Positions 35,159-44,678 of a stretch of 64,000 bases of DNA are shown here, piece by piece. Under the pieces are notes generated by a model. The model saw only the letters and a list, made by a program, of their open reading frames with translations, was not told where the DNA came from and did no database searches. This DNA is from JAFDZV01 sp035549015 (GTDB lineage Bacteria; Bacteroidota; Ignavibacteria; OLB7): the NCBI GenBank assembly GCA_035549015.1, contig DASZRW010000045.1:1-64000 (forward strand), written 5' to 3'. The translations under genes were made by a program, and so were the position numbers. The first letter of the stretch is position 1. Every line of letters begins with the position of its first letter.

Positions 35159-35950
35159 CTACAGCCGCTTGCGCGGCACATCGGCCGGAACAACCAGCGC
35201 ACAACTGCGGTCGGAGTCGATCCTGTCGCGCACCTTCTCCACGGTCACCGCAACCTTGCGTTCGCCGTTTGCGATGTTCACGGATGCCTTCATCGCGAAC
35301 ATCCGATCGCCAACACGCCGGAAGTCCTTGAATGCAATGGAGAACTCCTCGCTTTCACCCGTGCCGTCCGTTCGCGAGCGTGCATAGCTCTCAACGGCCA
35401 GCTTCTCCATGTTCACCGCAAATGTTTCCACATGATCCGGCGTATGAACGGTGTAATGCATGATGCCGTTGCGCGCCTCGGCCGTGTAGGTGCCGGCGGC
35501 CGGAAACTGCGGAAGCTCGCCTCTGAACATGGAGATCATCTGATCATACTCCATGTCCAGCTGCATCAGCTTCCCGAACGTTTTCCGGTCCGGTATTCCT
35601 TCAATCGCCTCCCCTTCCTGGGCATTGAAGAAGACGAAGCTGGAGCGCGTGGATCCCAGCGCGCCCACCGGCACGCCGAACGGGCCAACCAGGTTCACCT
35701 TCAGCGAGTCGCGCGATCGCACCAGCGCATCGTACCAGACGGTGACGCCCAGACCGGAGATCTTCATGTCGCCGTTGAGCGCCAGGTCCGGCGTGGATGC
35801 ATAGCTCTGCCGCAGACGGATCAGCAGGGAGTCCGCGGCATTACCGCCCGCAGTTGCGGAGGTGGTCTGCGTGGAGGCGGAGCATCCGCCGATCAGAAGC
35901 GCGGCGGCCAGCGCGGCGCAGAGAACAGGGAGTGTCGGAATCTTCATCAT
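35159..35950 (-). CDS. DUF4292 (LolB-like) lipoprotein
   Basis: 263 residues with a lipoprotein signal (ALLIGGC, Cys about residue 23). The sequence fits DUF4292, a Bacteroidota family with a LolB-like beta-barrel: LNGDMKISGLGVTVWYDALV, DSLKVNLVGPFGVPVG and NMEKLAVESYARS. LolB takes lipoproteins from LolA and inserts them into the outer membrane; this protein may do the same, working with the LolA at 41.6 kb. It lies downstream of the TPR lipoprotein gene on the same strand, which is a common arrangement in the group. Confidence 0.75.
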   Translation of the reverse strand: MMKIPTLPVLCAALAAALLIGGCSASTQTTSATAGGNAADSLLIRLRQSYASTPDLALNGDMKISGLGVTVWYDALVRSRDSLKVNLVGPFGVPVGALGSTRSSFVFFNAQEGEAIEGIPDRKTFGKLMQLDMEYDQMISMFRGELPQFPAAGTYTAEARNGIMHYTVHTPDHVETFAVNMEKLAVESYARSRTDGTGESEEFSIAFKDFRRVGDRMFAMKASVNIANGERKVAVTVEKVRDRIDSDRSCALVVPADVPRKRL

Positions 35951-36112
35951 CGTTTCTGCTCACTCGGCATTGTTGGGGGGCGCCGTCAACATCTTCGCGG
36001 CTGGGAGCCTGGCGAGCACTCGGAGAGTGCCGCATCCGGCGCCTAGCAGAAACGCTCCCGGGGGCGCGAGGTTTATCGGGTGCCGGCCTCTGTGTTGCAA
36101 CGTTTGGCGGGG

Positions 36113-37765
36113 CTATCGTGCGGCCTGATACTTCCGCTGCAATTCGGCGTTGTCCGGGTCCAGCCGCACCGCCCGTCCGTATGCCTCGCGTGCCTCGCTG
36201 CGGTTGCCCAGGGCAAGCTGGGTATCGCCCAGGTGCTCGTACACGTCGGGGCCGGCTCCGCCGATATCAACCGAACGTTGAATATAACGAAGCGCCTCGT
36301 TGTACTCCCGTAAGCGGTAGTGAATCCATCCCTTCGTATCCAGAAACGTTTCGTTCTCCGGTTCGAGTAGGAGCGCCCGCGAGATCATCTTCATCGCCCG
36401 ATCCAGCTTGCGGTTGAAGTGTGCGAGCGAGTAGGCATAGTTGTTCAGGATCGCGGCGTTGTCCGGATCCAGGGTTGTTGCGCGTTGATAGGCGTTCTCG
36501 GCCGCAGCCGGTTTCTCCTGGCGCGTGTAGGTTGCTCCGAGAGAACTCCATGCTTCGGCGTTCTCCTCCTCCAGTGTGATCGATCGCCGGAGATATCTCT
36601 CCGCGCTGTCCAGGCTGCCGGTGCGGTAGCAGGCATAACCGATCAGGTAGGCAACGCGGGGCTCGGCATGAAATCGGGAAGCGGAGGGGAGCATCAGATG
36701 CAGCGCCCGCGTGAAGTAGCCGTCGTTCACCCAGGTGGAGGCGGACTCCAGCCACCCATCGCGCGTGATCGTTCGGTTCCCCATGGCGCGCGCGGTAAGC
36801 GAATCCGCCGCCACCGAATCGCCCGCCCGGTAGGCGAGCATCCCGGCCATCTGCCACGGCTGCCAGGCCGGAGGAGACGAGGCAATGAGATGCTCGGCGA
36901 GCGCGCGCGCATAGGTCCGTACGCCGGGCTCGCCGATCGGCGTGGTGCCGCGTGCGATGGGGCGGGCCTGATTCATCAGGAAGTCCAGGCGAACCGAGTC
37001 CGAGGGAACGAAGCGATCCACGTCCGCCAGCATCGCCGCAGCATCGGCCGTTCGGCCGGCCATCGTGTAGGTGTGCGCCAGCACTGTGTACACATCGGTG
37101 CTCCCCGGGGTGAGGAGCAGAAGATCGTGCATTGTGCGGATCGCCTCATCGTACCGGCCAAGGGTGACGTAGAGATCGGAGAGATTGAGCAGCGTCTGGT
37201 AATCGCTCGTGATGTTCCGGCGGATATACTCGTAGTGTTCGATTGCGCGCTCGGGGTTCGTGCGATGTTGCAGCCGCGCTGCGTTGAACCGGGCCTGGAT
37301 ATTGTCCGGGTACTGCTGGAGCACTCCCTCGTACAGACCAACCGCCTCGCGGATCTGGCCGTTGGCAACCGCAAGGTCTGCCGCCAGCAACCGGACATCC
37401 AGCGTCATACTGTCCAGCTCCAGCGCCTGGCGGACGCGGAGGAGCGCGCTGTCCTTCCGGCCGAGCGCGTCGTAGCATCGCGCCTGTGCGTAGCGCGGTG
37501 CAGCCAGGCGCGGCGCGAAGAGTGCGGACCGCTCGAAGCGCGTGATGGCGTCGGCATAGCGTCCTTCGAGTTGCAGCACCGATCCATCCACGAAGAACCG
37601 GTCCGCAAGATGCATGCGTGTGCCGTTATCCATTCCCATGGCATCCTCCGCGATCGCTGCCTCCAGCGTCTCGCGGGGGGTGGCCTGCCGCGAAGCCGTG
37701 CAGCCGGCGGCGGCCAGCGCAATCAGCAGCGGGAGTGCCAGGGGGTGTATGGGGCGCATGAGCAT
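36113..37765 (-). CDS. TPR-repeat lipoprotein
   Basis: 550 residues from the ATG at 37765 (ATG at 37759 also possible); the frame extends across prfA, but that part is antisense shadow. The lipoprotein signal ends LAAAGC (Cys about residue 22). Tetratricopeptide repeats run through almost the whole protein (EGRYADAITRFERSALFAP, GQIREAVGLYEGVLQQYPD, LGRYDEAIRTMHDLLLL, TGSLDSAERYLRRSITLEE, EKPAAAENAYQRATTLDP, GNRSEAREAYGRAVRLDP), about ten units with a gap in the middle. It is likely an outer membrane scaffold, comparable to lipoprotein TPRs near DUF4292 in Bacteroidota. Confidence 0.85.
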   Translation of the reverse strand: MLMRPIHPLALPLLIALAAAGCTASRQATPRETLEAAIAEDAMGMDNGTRMHLADRFFVDGSVLQLEGRYADAITRFERSALFAPRLAAPRYAQARCYDALGRKDSALLRVRQALELDSMTLDVRLLAADLAVANGQIREAVGLYEGVLQQYPDNIQARFNAARLQHRTNPERAIEHYEYIRRNITSDYQTLLNLSDLYVTLGRYDEAIRTMHDLLLLTPGSTDVYTVLAHTYTMAGRTADAAAMLADVDRFVPSDSVRLDFLMNQARPIARGTTPIGEPGVRTYARALAEHLIASSPPAWQPWQMAGMLAYRAGDSVAADSLTARAMGNRTITRDGWLESASTWVNDGYFTRALHLMLPSASRFHAEPRVAYLIGYACYRTGSLDSAERYLRRSITLEEENAEAWSSLGATYTRQEKPAAAENAYQRATTLDPDNAAILNNYAYSLAHFNRKLDRAMKMISRALLLEPENETFLDTKGWIHYRLREYNEALRYIQRSVDIGGAGPDVYEHLGDTQLALGNRSEAREAYGRAVRLDPDNAELQRKYQAAR

Positions 37766-37927
37766 CACGATCTTCAATCGAGCCGGAGAGAGATGCCGTG
37801 TTGCCGTCGGATGGGAAGACGATTCCCCGGCAATTGCTAGATTGCGTGTTCGTTCCTCGCGGCCTGCCTCCTGATTGGCAGAATACCGGGAAAACGTACG
37901 GCAATTCCGTTCTGCACACAACGTACA

Positions 37928-39007
37928 ATGCTCGATAAACTTAGCCAGATCCATCGCCGCTACGAAGAGATAGAAATGCGTCTTGGCGATCCAGGCATCA
38001 TGAACGACATGAAGGCCTATCGCGATGCAATGCGGGAACAGCGGCAGTTGAAGCCGATCGACGAGGCCTATCATCTCTATGCGAAGCTGTTGAGCGACCT
38101 CGACGGCGCGCGGGAGCTGATTGCCGTTGCGGACGATCCGGCGATGCGCGATCTGGCCGAACAGGAGCTTGCCGATCTGCGCGAGAAGCGGGAGCGGATG
38201 GAGGAGGAGATTCGCTACCTGCTGATCCCGGCCGACCCGGACGATTCCAAGAACTCCATCATCGAGATCCGCGCCGGCACCGGCGGCGAGGAGGCCGCGC
38301 TCTTCGCCGGCGATCTCTATCGCATGTACTCGCGGTACGCCGAGATGAAGGGATGGAAGCTGGAACTGCTGGACTTCTCGGAGTCCGAGATGGGAGGCTT
38401 CAAGGAGGTCTCCTTCATGCTCTCCGGCGACGATGTCTTCGGATCGATGAAGTACGAGTCCGGCGTGCATCGTGTGCAGCGCGTTCCGGAGACCGAACAG
38501 CAGGGGCGCGTTCATACCTCGGCGGCTTCGGTGGCAGTGCTTCCGGAGGTGGAGGATGTGGAGATCGACGTCAACCCGGCGGACATCCAGATGGATACCT
38601 TCCGTTCCGGCGGCAAGGGAGGGCAGAACGTGAACAAGGTGGAGACGGCTGTCCGGCTCACGCACGTTCCGAGCGGTGTCGTGGTGGCCTGCCAGCAGGA
38701 GCGGTCGCAGCTGCAGAACCGTGAACGTGCCATGAAGATGCTGCGTGCGAAGCTCTACGAGCTGGAACGCGAACGGCGCGATGCCGCGTACGCCGCACAG
38801 CGCAAGGGGATGGTGGGAAGCGGCGATCGCTCCGAGAAGATTCGCACCTACAACTTTCCGCAGAACCGGCTCACCGATCATCGCCTGGAAGGGGAGTCCA
38901 AGAACTACTCGCTGCGTGAAGTGATCGAAGGGGAACTCGATCCGGTGATCACCGCGTTGAAGGTGGCGGACCGTGCGGAGAAGCTCAGGTCCGGTGCAAC
39001 GGTGTAG
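37928..39007 (+). CDS. prfA: Peptide chain release factor 1
   Basis: 359 residues, full length. Domain 1 is the N-terminal coiled region. The tripeptide that reads UAA/UAG is in RVPETEQQGRVHTS, so it is PET (187-189) where E. coli has PAT. The catalytic GGQ that triggers peptide release is at 231-233 in SGGKGGQNVNKVETA. The C-terminal part (IRTYNFPQNRLTDHR) is normal. It acts on the ribosome in the cytosol. It is divergent from the TPR lipoprotein. Confidence 0.97.
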   Translation: MLDKLSQIHRRYEEIEMRLGDPGIMNDMKAYRDAMREQRQLKPIDEAYHLYAKLLSDLDGARELIAVADDPAMRDLAEQELADLREKRERMEEEIRYLLIPADPDDSKNSIIEIRAGTGGEEAALFAGDLYRMYSRYAEMKGWKLELLDFSESEMGGFKEVSFMLSGDDVFGSMKYESGVHRVQRVPETEQQGRVHTSAASVAVLPEVEDVEIDVNPADIQMDTFRSGGKGGQNVNKVETAVRLTHVPSGVVVACQQERSQLQNRERAMKMLRAKLYELERERRDAAYAAQRKGMVGSGDRSEKIRTYNFPQNRLTDHRLEGESKNYSLREVIEGELDPVITALKVADRAEKLRSGATV

Positions 39008-39065
39008 CAGCAGGGAGGCACCGGAACGTTATGGTGCGCGAGGTCCGCTTCGCAGACCACCTCGC

Positions 39066-39092
39066 TTGACAGAGGCGGCGGAGTGATATATT
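39066..39092 (+). promoter_or_regulatory. Candidate promoter of the L,D-transpeptidase gene
   Basis: TTGACA (39066-39071) and TATATT (39087-39092) are separated by 15 bases (18 counted from the TTG to TATATT). Together they resemble both a short-spaced sigma-70 promoter and the Bacteroidota TTG/TAnnTTTG type. The gene starts 94 bases downstream. Confidence 0.5.
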
Positions 39093-39185
39093 CACACACA
39101 ACCCGGTACGCGTCCCGGCATTGGCCCGGGGTACGGCAGCCGATTCGAACCCAGACTATCCTCCATCTTTTACACTACCGTATCG

Positions 39186-40394
39186 ATGACGACACGTCGT
39201 TCGACCACTCCGCATGACGTAGCATTTCATGCGGCGTCGGCATTACTGCTGTTCGTACTTCTCGCACTCGGTGTTGCCGCCTGCAACAACGGGAGGCCCG
39301 AACCCGGAAAGGAGGAAGCTGCCGGCGTTCGGCATCCTGGGGCCGACTCGGCGCGCCATGCGGACTCTGCAGCCAGGGTTCCCGAGCACAAGCTCTCCGT
39401 ACCCGAGGCGAAGTTCCCCGAGATCAAGTACACGCGGCTCGCTCTCTCCAGCCGCACGTTGCTCGATTCGGTTCGCCGCCGGTTCGGGAAGACGAAGGAT
39501 GGCAATCAGGCGTTCCGTGCGATCACCACGTTGAACCGGAAGGAGTTCGGATTCATCCGGATGGGGGACACCATTGTGGTGCCCGATACGGTGATCGGCG
39601 ACATGCGCGCCTACTCCGTGTTCCCGGAGCGCTACCCCGCTGCCGACACGCTTCCCAAGCTCATACTGATCTCGAACCAGTATCAGTGTTATGCCTGCTA
39701 CGAGTATGGGCATCTGGTCCGTTTCGCCGCGTGCAACACGGGGACGGAGAGGAAGGCGACATTCCCGGGCCGGTACGCACTCAACTGGAAGGAGCGCCTT
39801 CGCACCTCCTCGCTCAACGAGAACTGGAAGCTCCCGTTCACCTTCAATTTCCATCTGTACGCAGGCAACGCATTTCATCAGTTCGTGATGCCCGGCAGGC
39901 CGGTATCGCATTCGTGCGTGCGCCAGTTCATGCCCGATGCCGAGTGGCTGTTCAGCTGGGGTGAGGGGGCGAAGCGTGATGCGAACGGACGAATGATGCC
40001 GCTGACCGGCACGCCGGTGATCATCATCGATGTCTTCGACTTCAACCGGCCGCGCGGCGGCCCGTGGCTGGAGCTTACCTCCAATCGCGAGAATGTGCTG
40101 AAGCTTCCCGAGCACCCGATGGGTGTGGAGGAGGCGTGGATCCCGCTGTCGCAGGTCCCGGCTGACGCGCGCGGCGGCATCCCCAATCGCCAGCGCTATC
40201 TGGTTGCGGAGGATACATTGCGTGCCCGCGGCCAGATCCGTCCGAACGTACATCTCTCCGCTTCCATCGACTACAACAAGCTGCACAAGGCGAAGGAGGC
40301 CGCGAAGGCTCGTGCCGCTGCGTCCAGGGCGAAGGCGCAGGGTGTCACCGAGCAGCATGTTGTGGTGCCGGTGGAGAAGAGCGGCAACAACTGA
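39186..40394 (+). CDS. LysM-like and L,D-transpeptidase (YkuD) lipoprotein
   Basis: 402 residues. The signal ends GVAAC, giving a lipoprotein (Cys33). Residues about 85-135 resemble a LysM unit (AITTLNRKEFGFIRMGDTIVV), which binds peptidoglycan. Residues about 155-275 form the YkuD transpeptidase with FHQFVMPGRPVSHSCVRQF; the catalytic cysteine is Cys244 and the usual SHGCVR appears as SHSCVR. L,D-transpeptidases make 3-3 cross-links or attach proteins to peptidoglycan. A lysine/alanine-rich tail follows. A good promoter lies upstream. Confidence 0.85.
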   Translation: MTTRRSTTPHDVAFHAASALLLFVLLALGVAACNNGRPEPGKEEAAGVRHPGADSARHADSAARVPEHKLSVPEAKFPEIKYTRLALSSRTLLDSVRRRFGKTKDGNQAFRAITTLNRKEFGFIRMGDTIVVPDTVIGDMRAYSVFPERYPAADTLPKLILISNQYQCYACYEYGHLVRFAACNTGTERKATFPGRYALNWKERLRTSSLNENWKLPFTFNFHLYAGNAFHQFVMPGRPVSHSCVRQFMPDAEWLFSWGEGAKRDANGRMMPLTGTPVIIIDVFDFNRPRGGPWLELTSNRENVLKLPEHPMGVEEAWIPLSQVPADARGGIPNRQRYLVAEDTLRARGQIRPNVHLSASIDYNKLHKAKEAAKARAAASRAKAQGVTEQHVVVPVEKSGNN

Positions 40395-40586
40395 TGCTTC
40401 GGGCCGATGCTCGATCTGCCTGATGCAGATTCCCGGTTGAACTACCGATCGTCATACGGCATCGGTGTCTCAGCCGGGACGCCGTACGCCCGCTCGCGAT
40501 GGAATGAATGCGTCGTGGTTCATGGACCGGCTGGGGTGAACGCCGTGGAGGTGGCTGAAGCCCTGCCTGCCGTGGAAGCGCGGCCG

Positions 40587-41552
40587 TCACGCCTCCGCGC
40601 GTGAGGCCTTCTCGAACATCCTCCGCGCGTTCCATCGGCTCTGCTTCACATGATAGGCAACCTCCGCGCCGATCAGGAAGACCAGCGAACTGACGTAGAT
40701 CCAGAGCGCTGCCGCTGCGAAGAAGGCATAGGTGCCGTAGACTCTGCCAAAGGAATTGAACTCCGTGATGTAGATGCTGAAGATGTAGTGGGCCAGTTCC
40801 CAGAGCGCCGCACTCGTGAGCGTTCCAATCAGGATGATGTGCCGTTCCTGACGCTGGTACGGCATGTATCGGAACATCACCAGGAAGAGAAGCAGGGTAA
40901 CGACGAAGTTGACGCCGAAGGAGAGGAGCGATTCCAACTGCGACAGGTGGATCACCTGACCGACCTTGTCACCGGCGGCCAGCACCAGTTGCAGTATCGG
41001 TCCCGTGATGATCGAGAGAAACACCAGCATGCCGATCATCATGATGGCCATGAAGTCGTACAGCTTGTAGATAAGGTAGCCTCGAACCTCACGGCAGCGG
41101 AGCACGCTGTTGATCGCCACACGTATCGACGAGGCCAGAGCCGATGCGCTCCAGAGCAGTCCCACCGCGCCGATAACTCCCGCCAGCCCGCGGTTGCGAA
41201 TCAGGATGTCGATCTGCGACTGCAGCTTCACCAGGATATCTTCCCGAAAACCCTCGGCAACGATGTACGTATGCGCCACCCGGTTCAGCTCCTGCATGAT
41301 CGCGGCGGAGTCCAGCACGTAGCCGAGAACGAAGAGGATCAGAAGGATGGTTGGAACGAGCGAGGTGATGATGTTGAACGCGATGCCGGCGGCGTACATG
41401 TAGACGTGATCGCTGTCGGTGCGGAGCGCGATGGCCCATACATGGCTGCGGATGCGGCGAACCCAATGCCATGCCCAGCGCCACCAGTCCGTAACGGGCC
41501 TCAGTGTCGTGGTTTCCGCTGTCGATCGTGATTCGGAGGATATGTCCGGCAC
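40587..41552 (-). CDS. YihY/BrkB-family membrane protein
   Basis: 321 residues with about six membrane helices: AAGIAFNIITSLVPTILLIL, VIGAVGLLWSASALASSI, FMAIMMIGMLVFLSIITGPI, GVNFVVTLLLFLVMFRYMP, HIILIGTLTSAALWELAHYI and TYAFFAAAALWIYVSSLVFL. The order and the ending GAEVAYHV are typical of the YihY family, of debated function (once called RNase BN, likely transport or virulence). Same strand as and about 65 bases after lolA, so probably cotranscribed with the envelope cluster. Confidence 0.88.
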   Translation of the reverse strand: MPDISSESRSTAETTTLRPVTDWWRWAWHWVRRIRSHVWAIALRTDSDHVYMYAAGIAFNIITSLVPTILLILFVLGYVLDSAAIMQELNRVAHTYIVAEGFREDILVKLQSQIDILIRNRGLAGVIGAVGLLWSASALASSIRVAINSVLRCREVRGYLIYKLYDFMAIMMIGMLVFLSIITGPILQLVLAAGDKVGQVIHLSQLESLLSFGVNFVVTLLLFLVMFRYMPYQRQERHIILIGTLTSAALWELAHYIFSIYITEFNSFGRVYGTYAFFAAAALWIYVSSLVFLIGAEVAYHVKQSRWNARRMFEKASRAEA

Positions 41553-41617
41553 GGAGTCCTGATGTCACATGATGAACCGCAGCACCACCCGAAGGCGATG
41601 CTGCGACAATGCGCCGA

Positions 41618-42274
41618 CTACTTCGAGAGGTCCACCACGCGAACGCCGCCGGGTGGGTTGAATGTGAACGTGGAGGCGGGGATCGATCCCCCATAGCGTG
41701 CGGAAAGAATCCGCAGCTTCAGCGAGCCCACCGACGGGCCCTCGATATCCACCTGCTGAAATCTGTAGGTGCTCTTGTCGATGTAGAGCGTGGCCTTCGT
41801 TACATCGCCGATCTTCCCGCCGGCTCCAGGTGTGCAGCGCACAATCCACACCGGCCTGCCGTTCAGCTTCTCTTCGCCGGCCAGTTCGGTCGCGTAGTTC
41901 CCGGGGAACGCCGTGAGAATATCCTCCGGCGTAAGGCGTCCCGTTCCCTTCGACGCCCTGGAGATCACCACCTGCTTCTTCTCCGGCGTATATGTCCACA
42001 CCTTCGTTCCATCGCTGACGATCGTCTGCTTCGGCAGATCCAGCCGGTAGCGATCGCCTCCCTGATACACCAGCGTTCCGCTCGCGTTGCCGGTGCCGCC
42101 GGTCTGCTCGAACCGGATCTCCGCGCTCGACGTGGACGCATAAATGCTCTTCACCTTCTGGACGATCTGCTTCACATCCGTGGTCTGATGCGGCCTGGTG
42201 CGCGCAAGACCCGTGCTGAGCACAACTGTGACGAGCAGGAGTATGGTTGCAATCTGCCGCGGTTGTATATGCAT
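41618..42274 (-). CDS. lolA: Outer-membrane lipoprotein carrier LolA
   Basis: 218 residues from the ATG at 42274 (an ATG four codons earlier is possible), with a signal peptide ending about residue 24. The LolA fold is seen in the helical start IVQKVKSIYASTSSAEIRFEQ, the strands GTLVYQGGDRYRLDLPKQTI, TKVWTYTPEKKQVVIS and TLYIDKSTYRFQQVDIEG. LolA carries lipoproteins through the periplasm from LolCDE to the outer membrane acceptor; a LolB-like DUF4292 protein is encoded 6 kb away. It follows the helix-hairpin-helix barrel gene on the same strand. Confidence 0.88.
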   Translation of the reverse strand: MHIQPRQIATILLLVTVVLSTGLARTRPHQTTDVKQIVQKVKSIYASTSSAEIRFEQTGGTGNASGTLVYQGGDRYRLDLPKQTIVSDGTKVWTYTPEKKQVVISRASKGTGRLTPEDILTAFPGNYATELAGEEKLNGRPVWIVRCTPGAGGKIGDVTKATLYIDKSTYRFQQVDIEGPSVGSLKLRILSARYGGSIPASTFTFNPPGGVRVVDLSK

Positions 42275-42409
42275 GACGGTATCCATGATGTTGACTGCGC
42301 TAATTAACGGAATGGGGAGGAATGCGAGGTCATCCCCGCGACATTTTTCTTGCGGCTGTGTGACCTGTTCGCGGTTGTCTGCGTTTAACGGCCGCCGGCG
42401 GGCGGCCTG

Positions 42410-44587
42410 CTACTGAAACGTAATATCGGCCTGAAGTGCCAGTGCATCGGCAGTGTTGCCCCGAATTTCCTGAAGGCTTCCGGGGCTGATGCTGCTCCGG
42501 TCGTTGTATGTAGTCGACGTAAACGAGCCGGATATGAGAAGCCCTTCGATTGGCTGCCAGCGCACGAACATGGCCACGTGATATCCGTCGCCGGAGAGCG
42601 GCGAACTGGCAATGCGGCCCGGCAGGTCGGCATCGGCAATACGCGGCGCGGCGTCGAACGCGCCGGCGGTGAAGAACGCAACGCGCCCGCCGGCAACAAC
42701 GGTGCGCACCGGATGACAGCGAACGTCGATCATGGTGAGAATGCCGTCGCCGGCCGGCCGGGAGTCGTCGTACTGAACCTGCGTGCGCTCGAACCGGCCG
42801 TGCAGCAGCAGCATGCCGCTCAACACCGCAATGCGCGCATCGCAGCGGACCCCGGCAAGGTCACGGTCCAGCAGCCGCTTCCGTTCGCGATCGAGCGTAT
42901 CCGGCACCGTGAACGCATTCAGGTTACGCGCGCTGCGAAGGCGGAGCGAGAGGAGAACGGTGGAGGCCGGACGATATTCCGCCGTGATTGCCGCATCGTG
43001 GCCGGCTCTCGGGAAGGGGACCGTTGGCGTGCGCTCCACGGTGTTGAACAGATCCAGACGGGCCTCGATGCGCGCCGCGCGCAACGGCCGCAGTTCCACT
43101 GCCGCATACAATCCCTCCTCGTTCCCTGCGGCCGAACCGAACGGATCGCCGTGAATCGCCGCCAGCCGGGGGGACTGATAGCGGAGCGAGAGCGACGCCT
43201 CCAGATGCGTTCCGCGTGTGAGCATGGTTGCAACACCCCCCACCCCGCCCCCTGCACCCGCCACCTCACCGGCAAGCACTGTGCCGCGCAGCGTGTAACG
43301 CCAGTTGAAGGAGATCCCGGTAATGCGATCGCCCGCGAACTCGTAGAACAGCCGGCGCTGGAACGGCGAGGAGTAGGCCGCACTGTAGACCGTGAGGCCG
43401 CTGCTTCCCTCTGCGCTTCGCGAACGGACCGATGCCCCGATCAATGTCTCGTTCAGATTGCCTGAACGTCGCAGCTCGCTCCAGGTGCGCCGGTAGCCGT
43501 CGCCGCGCAGCGTTGCGATCGCGGTTCCGCTGTCCGCTCCCGTGCCGGATGCATCCGGCGTAGCATCCAGCCAACGGCCGGAGGCGAAGATCATCGCCTC
43601 CAGATTGTCCGCCAGCACGCCGCGGCGGGTCTCCACAACGGCGCCGCGCAGAAATCGTGTCTCCTCGGCGGACGCGTGCCCGGCCGCTCCATGGGGGATG
43701 CGCAGTGGTGCGGTGACCGCTTCCGCCGTTCCGAAATTCCCGGTGGAGGTCCAGAGGAGCAATCCCTGGCCGATCTCGAGATCGTAGTCGCCTGCAACGA
43801 TTCGCACGGGCCCGGCCGCGCCCTCCGCGTATGCGCTCAGAAAGGCACCGAGTCGTGTGCGAACCCGGGAACGTGCAGGCGTTGCCTCGGTCAGTTCGTA
43901 GTCTTCATGGGTGAACGCGCTCGTGTCCCGTACCAGCAGCGCCTCCCCGGCATCCTTCTCGAACAGCAGGCCGGCCCTCCACTCCGATGCCTCGATCTCC
44001 ACCCGTGCCAGCGCAGCAACGGGACTGCCGAGATACCGTGCTCCGGGCGTCAGTGTGTCGAGCCTCAATGAATCGCCGGACACGGGGTCGCGGCGCAGGA
44101 CCTGCCGATGGAGCATGTCGATGTAGCCGCGCCGCTTCTCGAGTGTGCCGGCCGCGCGCAGCCGCACAGTCGCTTCGGGGAGCGTGAGCCGCGCAGCGGT
44201 GTCCAGCGTGGTGTAGTCGCCGAGTGCCAGAAGCGCATCCGCGGTCATGTCCTCCAGCGAGTCGATCTCCGCCAGTGCCGCCGGATGCCGGTTGCGTACG
44301 AAGTTCAGGATGGAGCGGGCAAGCATCGGAGAGATGCCGGGGAGCCGGGCAAGCCGGTCCTCGTCGGCGCGGTACAGATTCAGCGGATGCCGCCGCAGCC
44401 GTTCGAGGCCGTCGAGCCGCGGATCGTCCTCGTCGCCATCCAGCCCCGATCGCTCGGCGTCGGACTCGATCAGATCATCCACAACGTTGCTCTCGCCGCG
44501 CGGCCACTGCTGCGCATGCAAAAGATGTGCTGCAAGAAGCAGCGCGATTGCCGGCATCATGCGCGCGGCACGGATATCGTGGTTCAT
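42410..44587 (-). CDS. Helix-hairpin-helix plus beta-rich envelope protein
   Basis: 725 residues from the ATG at 44587; a signal peptide ends HLLHAQ. Residues about 66-100 form a ComEA-like helix-hairpin-helix (ARLPGISPMLARSILNFV, then ALAEIDSLEDM). The remaining 600 residues are amphipathic strands with frequent YDLEIGQGLLLWTST-like and arginine-rich turns, typical of an outer membrane barrel. Bacteroidota have a known but unnamed class of such HhH-barrel proteins. A role in DNA uptake is possible from the HhH, but the context points to the envelope. It lies between lolA and the PorV-like gene, all on the same strand. Confidence 0.8.
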   Translation of the reverse strand: MNHDIRAARMMPAIALLLAAHLLHAQQWPRGESNVVDDLIESDAERSGLDGDEDDPRLDGLERLRRHPLNLYRADEDRLARLPGISPMLARSILNFVRNRHPAALAEIDSLEDMTADALLALGDYTTLDTAARLTLPEATVRLRAAGTLEKRRGYIDMLHRQVLRRDPVSGDSLRLDTLTPGARYLGSPVAALARVEIEASEWRAGLLFEKDAGEALLVRDTSAFTHEDYELTEATPARSRVRTRLGAFLSAYAEGAAGPVRIVAGDYDLEIGQGLLLWTSTGNFGTAEAVTAPLRIPHGAAGHASAEETRFLRGAVVETRRGVLADNLEAMIFASGRWLDATPDASGTGADSGTAIATLRGDGYRRTWSELRRSGNLNETLIGASVRSRSAEGSSGLTVYSAAYSSPFQRRLFYEFAGDRITGISFNWRYTLRGTVLAGEVAGAGGGVGGVATMLTRGTHLEASLSLRYQSPRLAAIHGDPFGSAAGNEEGLYAAVELRPLRAARIEARLDLFNTVERTPTVPFPRAGHDAAITAEYRPASTVLLSLRLRSARNLNAFTVPDTLDRERKRLLDRDLAGVRCDARIAVLSGMLLLHGRFERTQVQYDDSRPAGDGILTMIDVRCHPVRTVVAGGRVAFFTAGAFDAAPRIADADLPGRIASSPLSGDGYHVAMFVRWQPIEGLLISGSFTSTTYNDRSSISPGSLQEIRGNTADALALQADITFQ

Positions 44588-44678
44588 GCATGCGGGCGGG
44601 GAGATCGTGAAGCTTGATGGGCGGAACGCTGTTCGCGGATCGTGTGGAGCGGTATCGATGGCCGGCCGCGGCCGGCCG

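Noticed and set aside
37766..38881. Upstream extension of the TPR lipoprotein frame across prfA
   Set aside because: The lipoprotein signal starts at 37765 and the extension is antisense to a certain prfA gene.
39121..39165. tRNA-like T-loop (GATTCGAACC, minus-strand GGTTCGAATC)
   Set aside because: The flanking bases do not form a five-pair T-stem and no cloverleaf or acceptor stem could be built.
40460..40500. TACGGC/GCCGTA inverted repeat between converging genes as a terminator
   Set aside because: Six-base arms with a long loop and no T-run; too weak to call.
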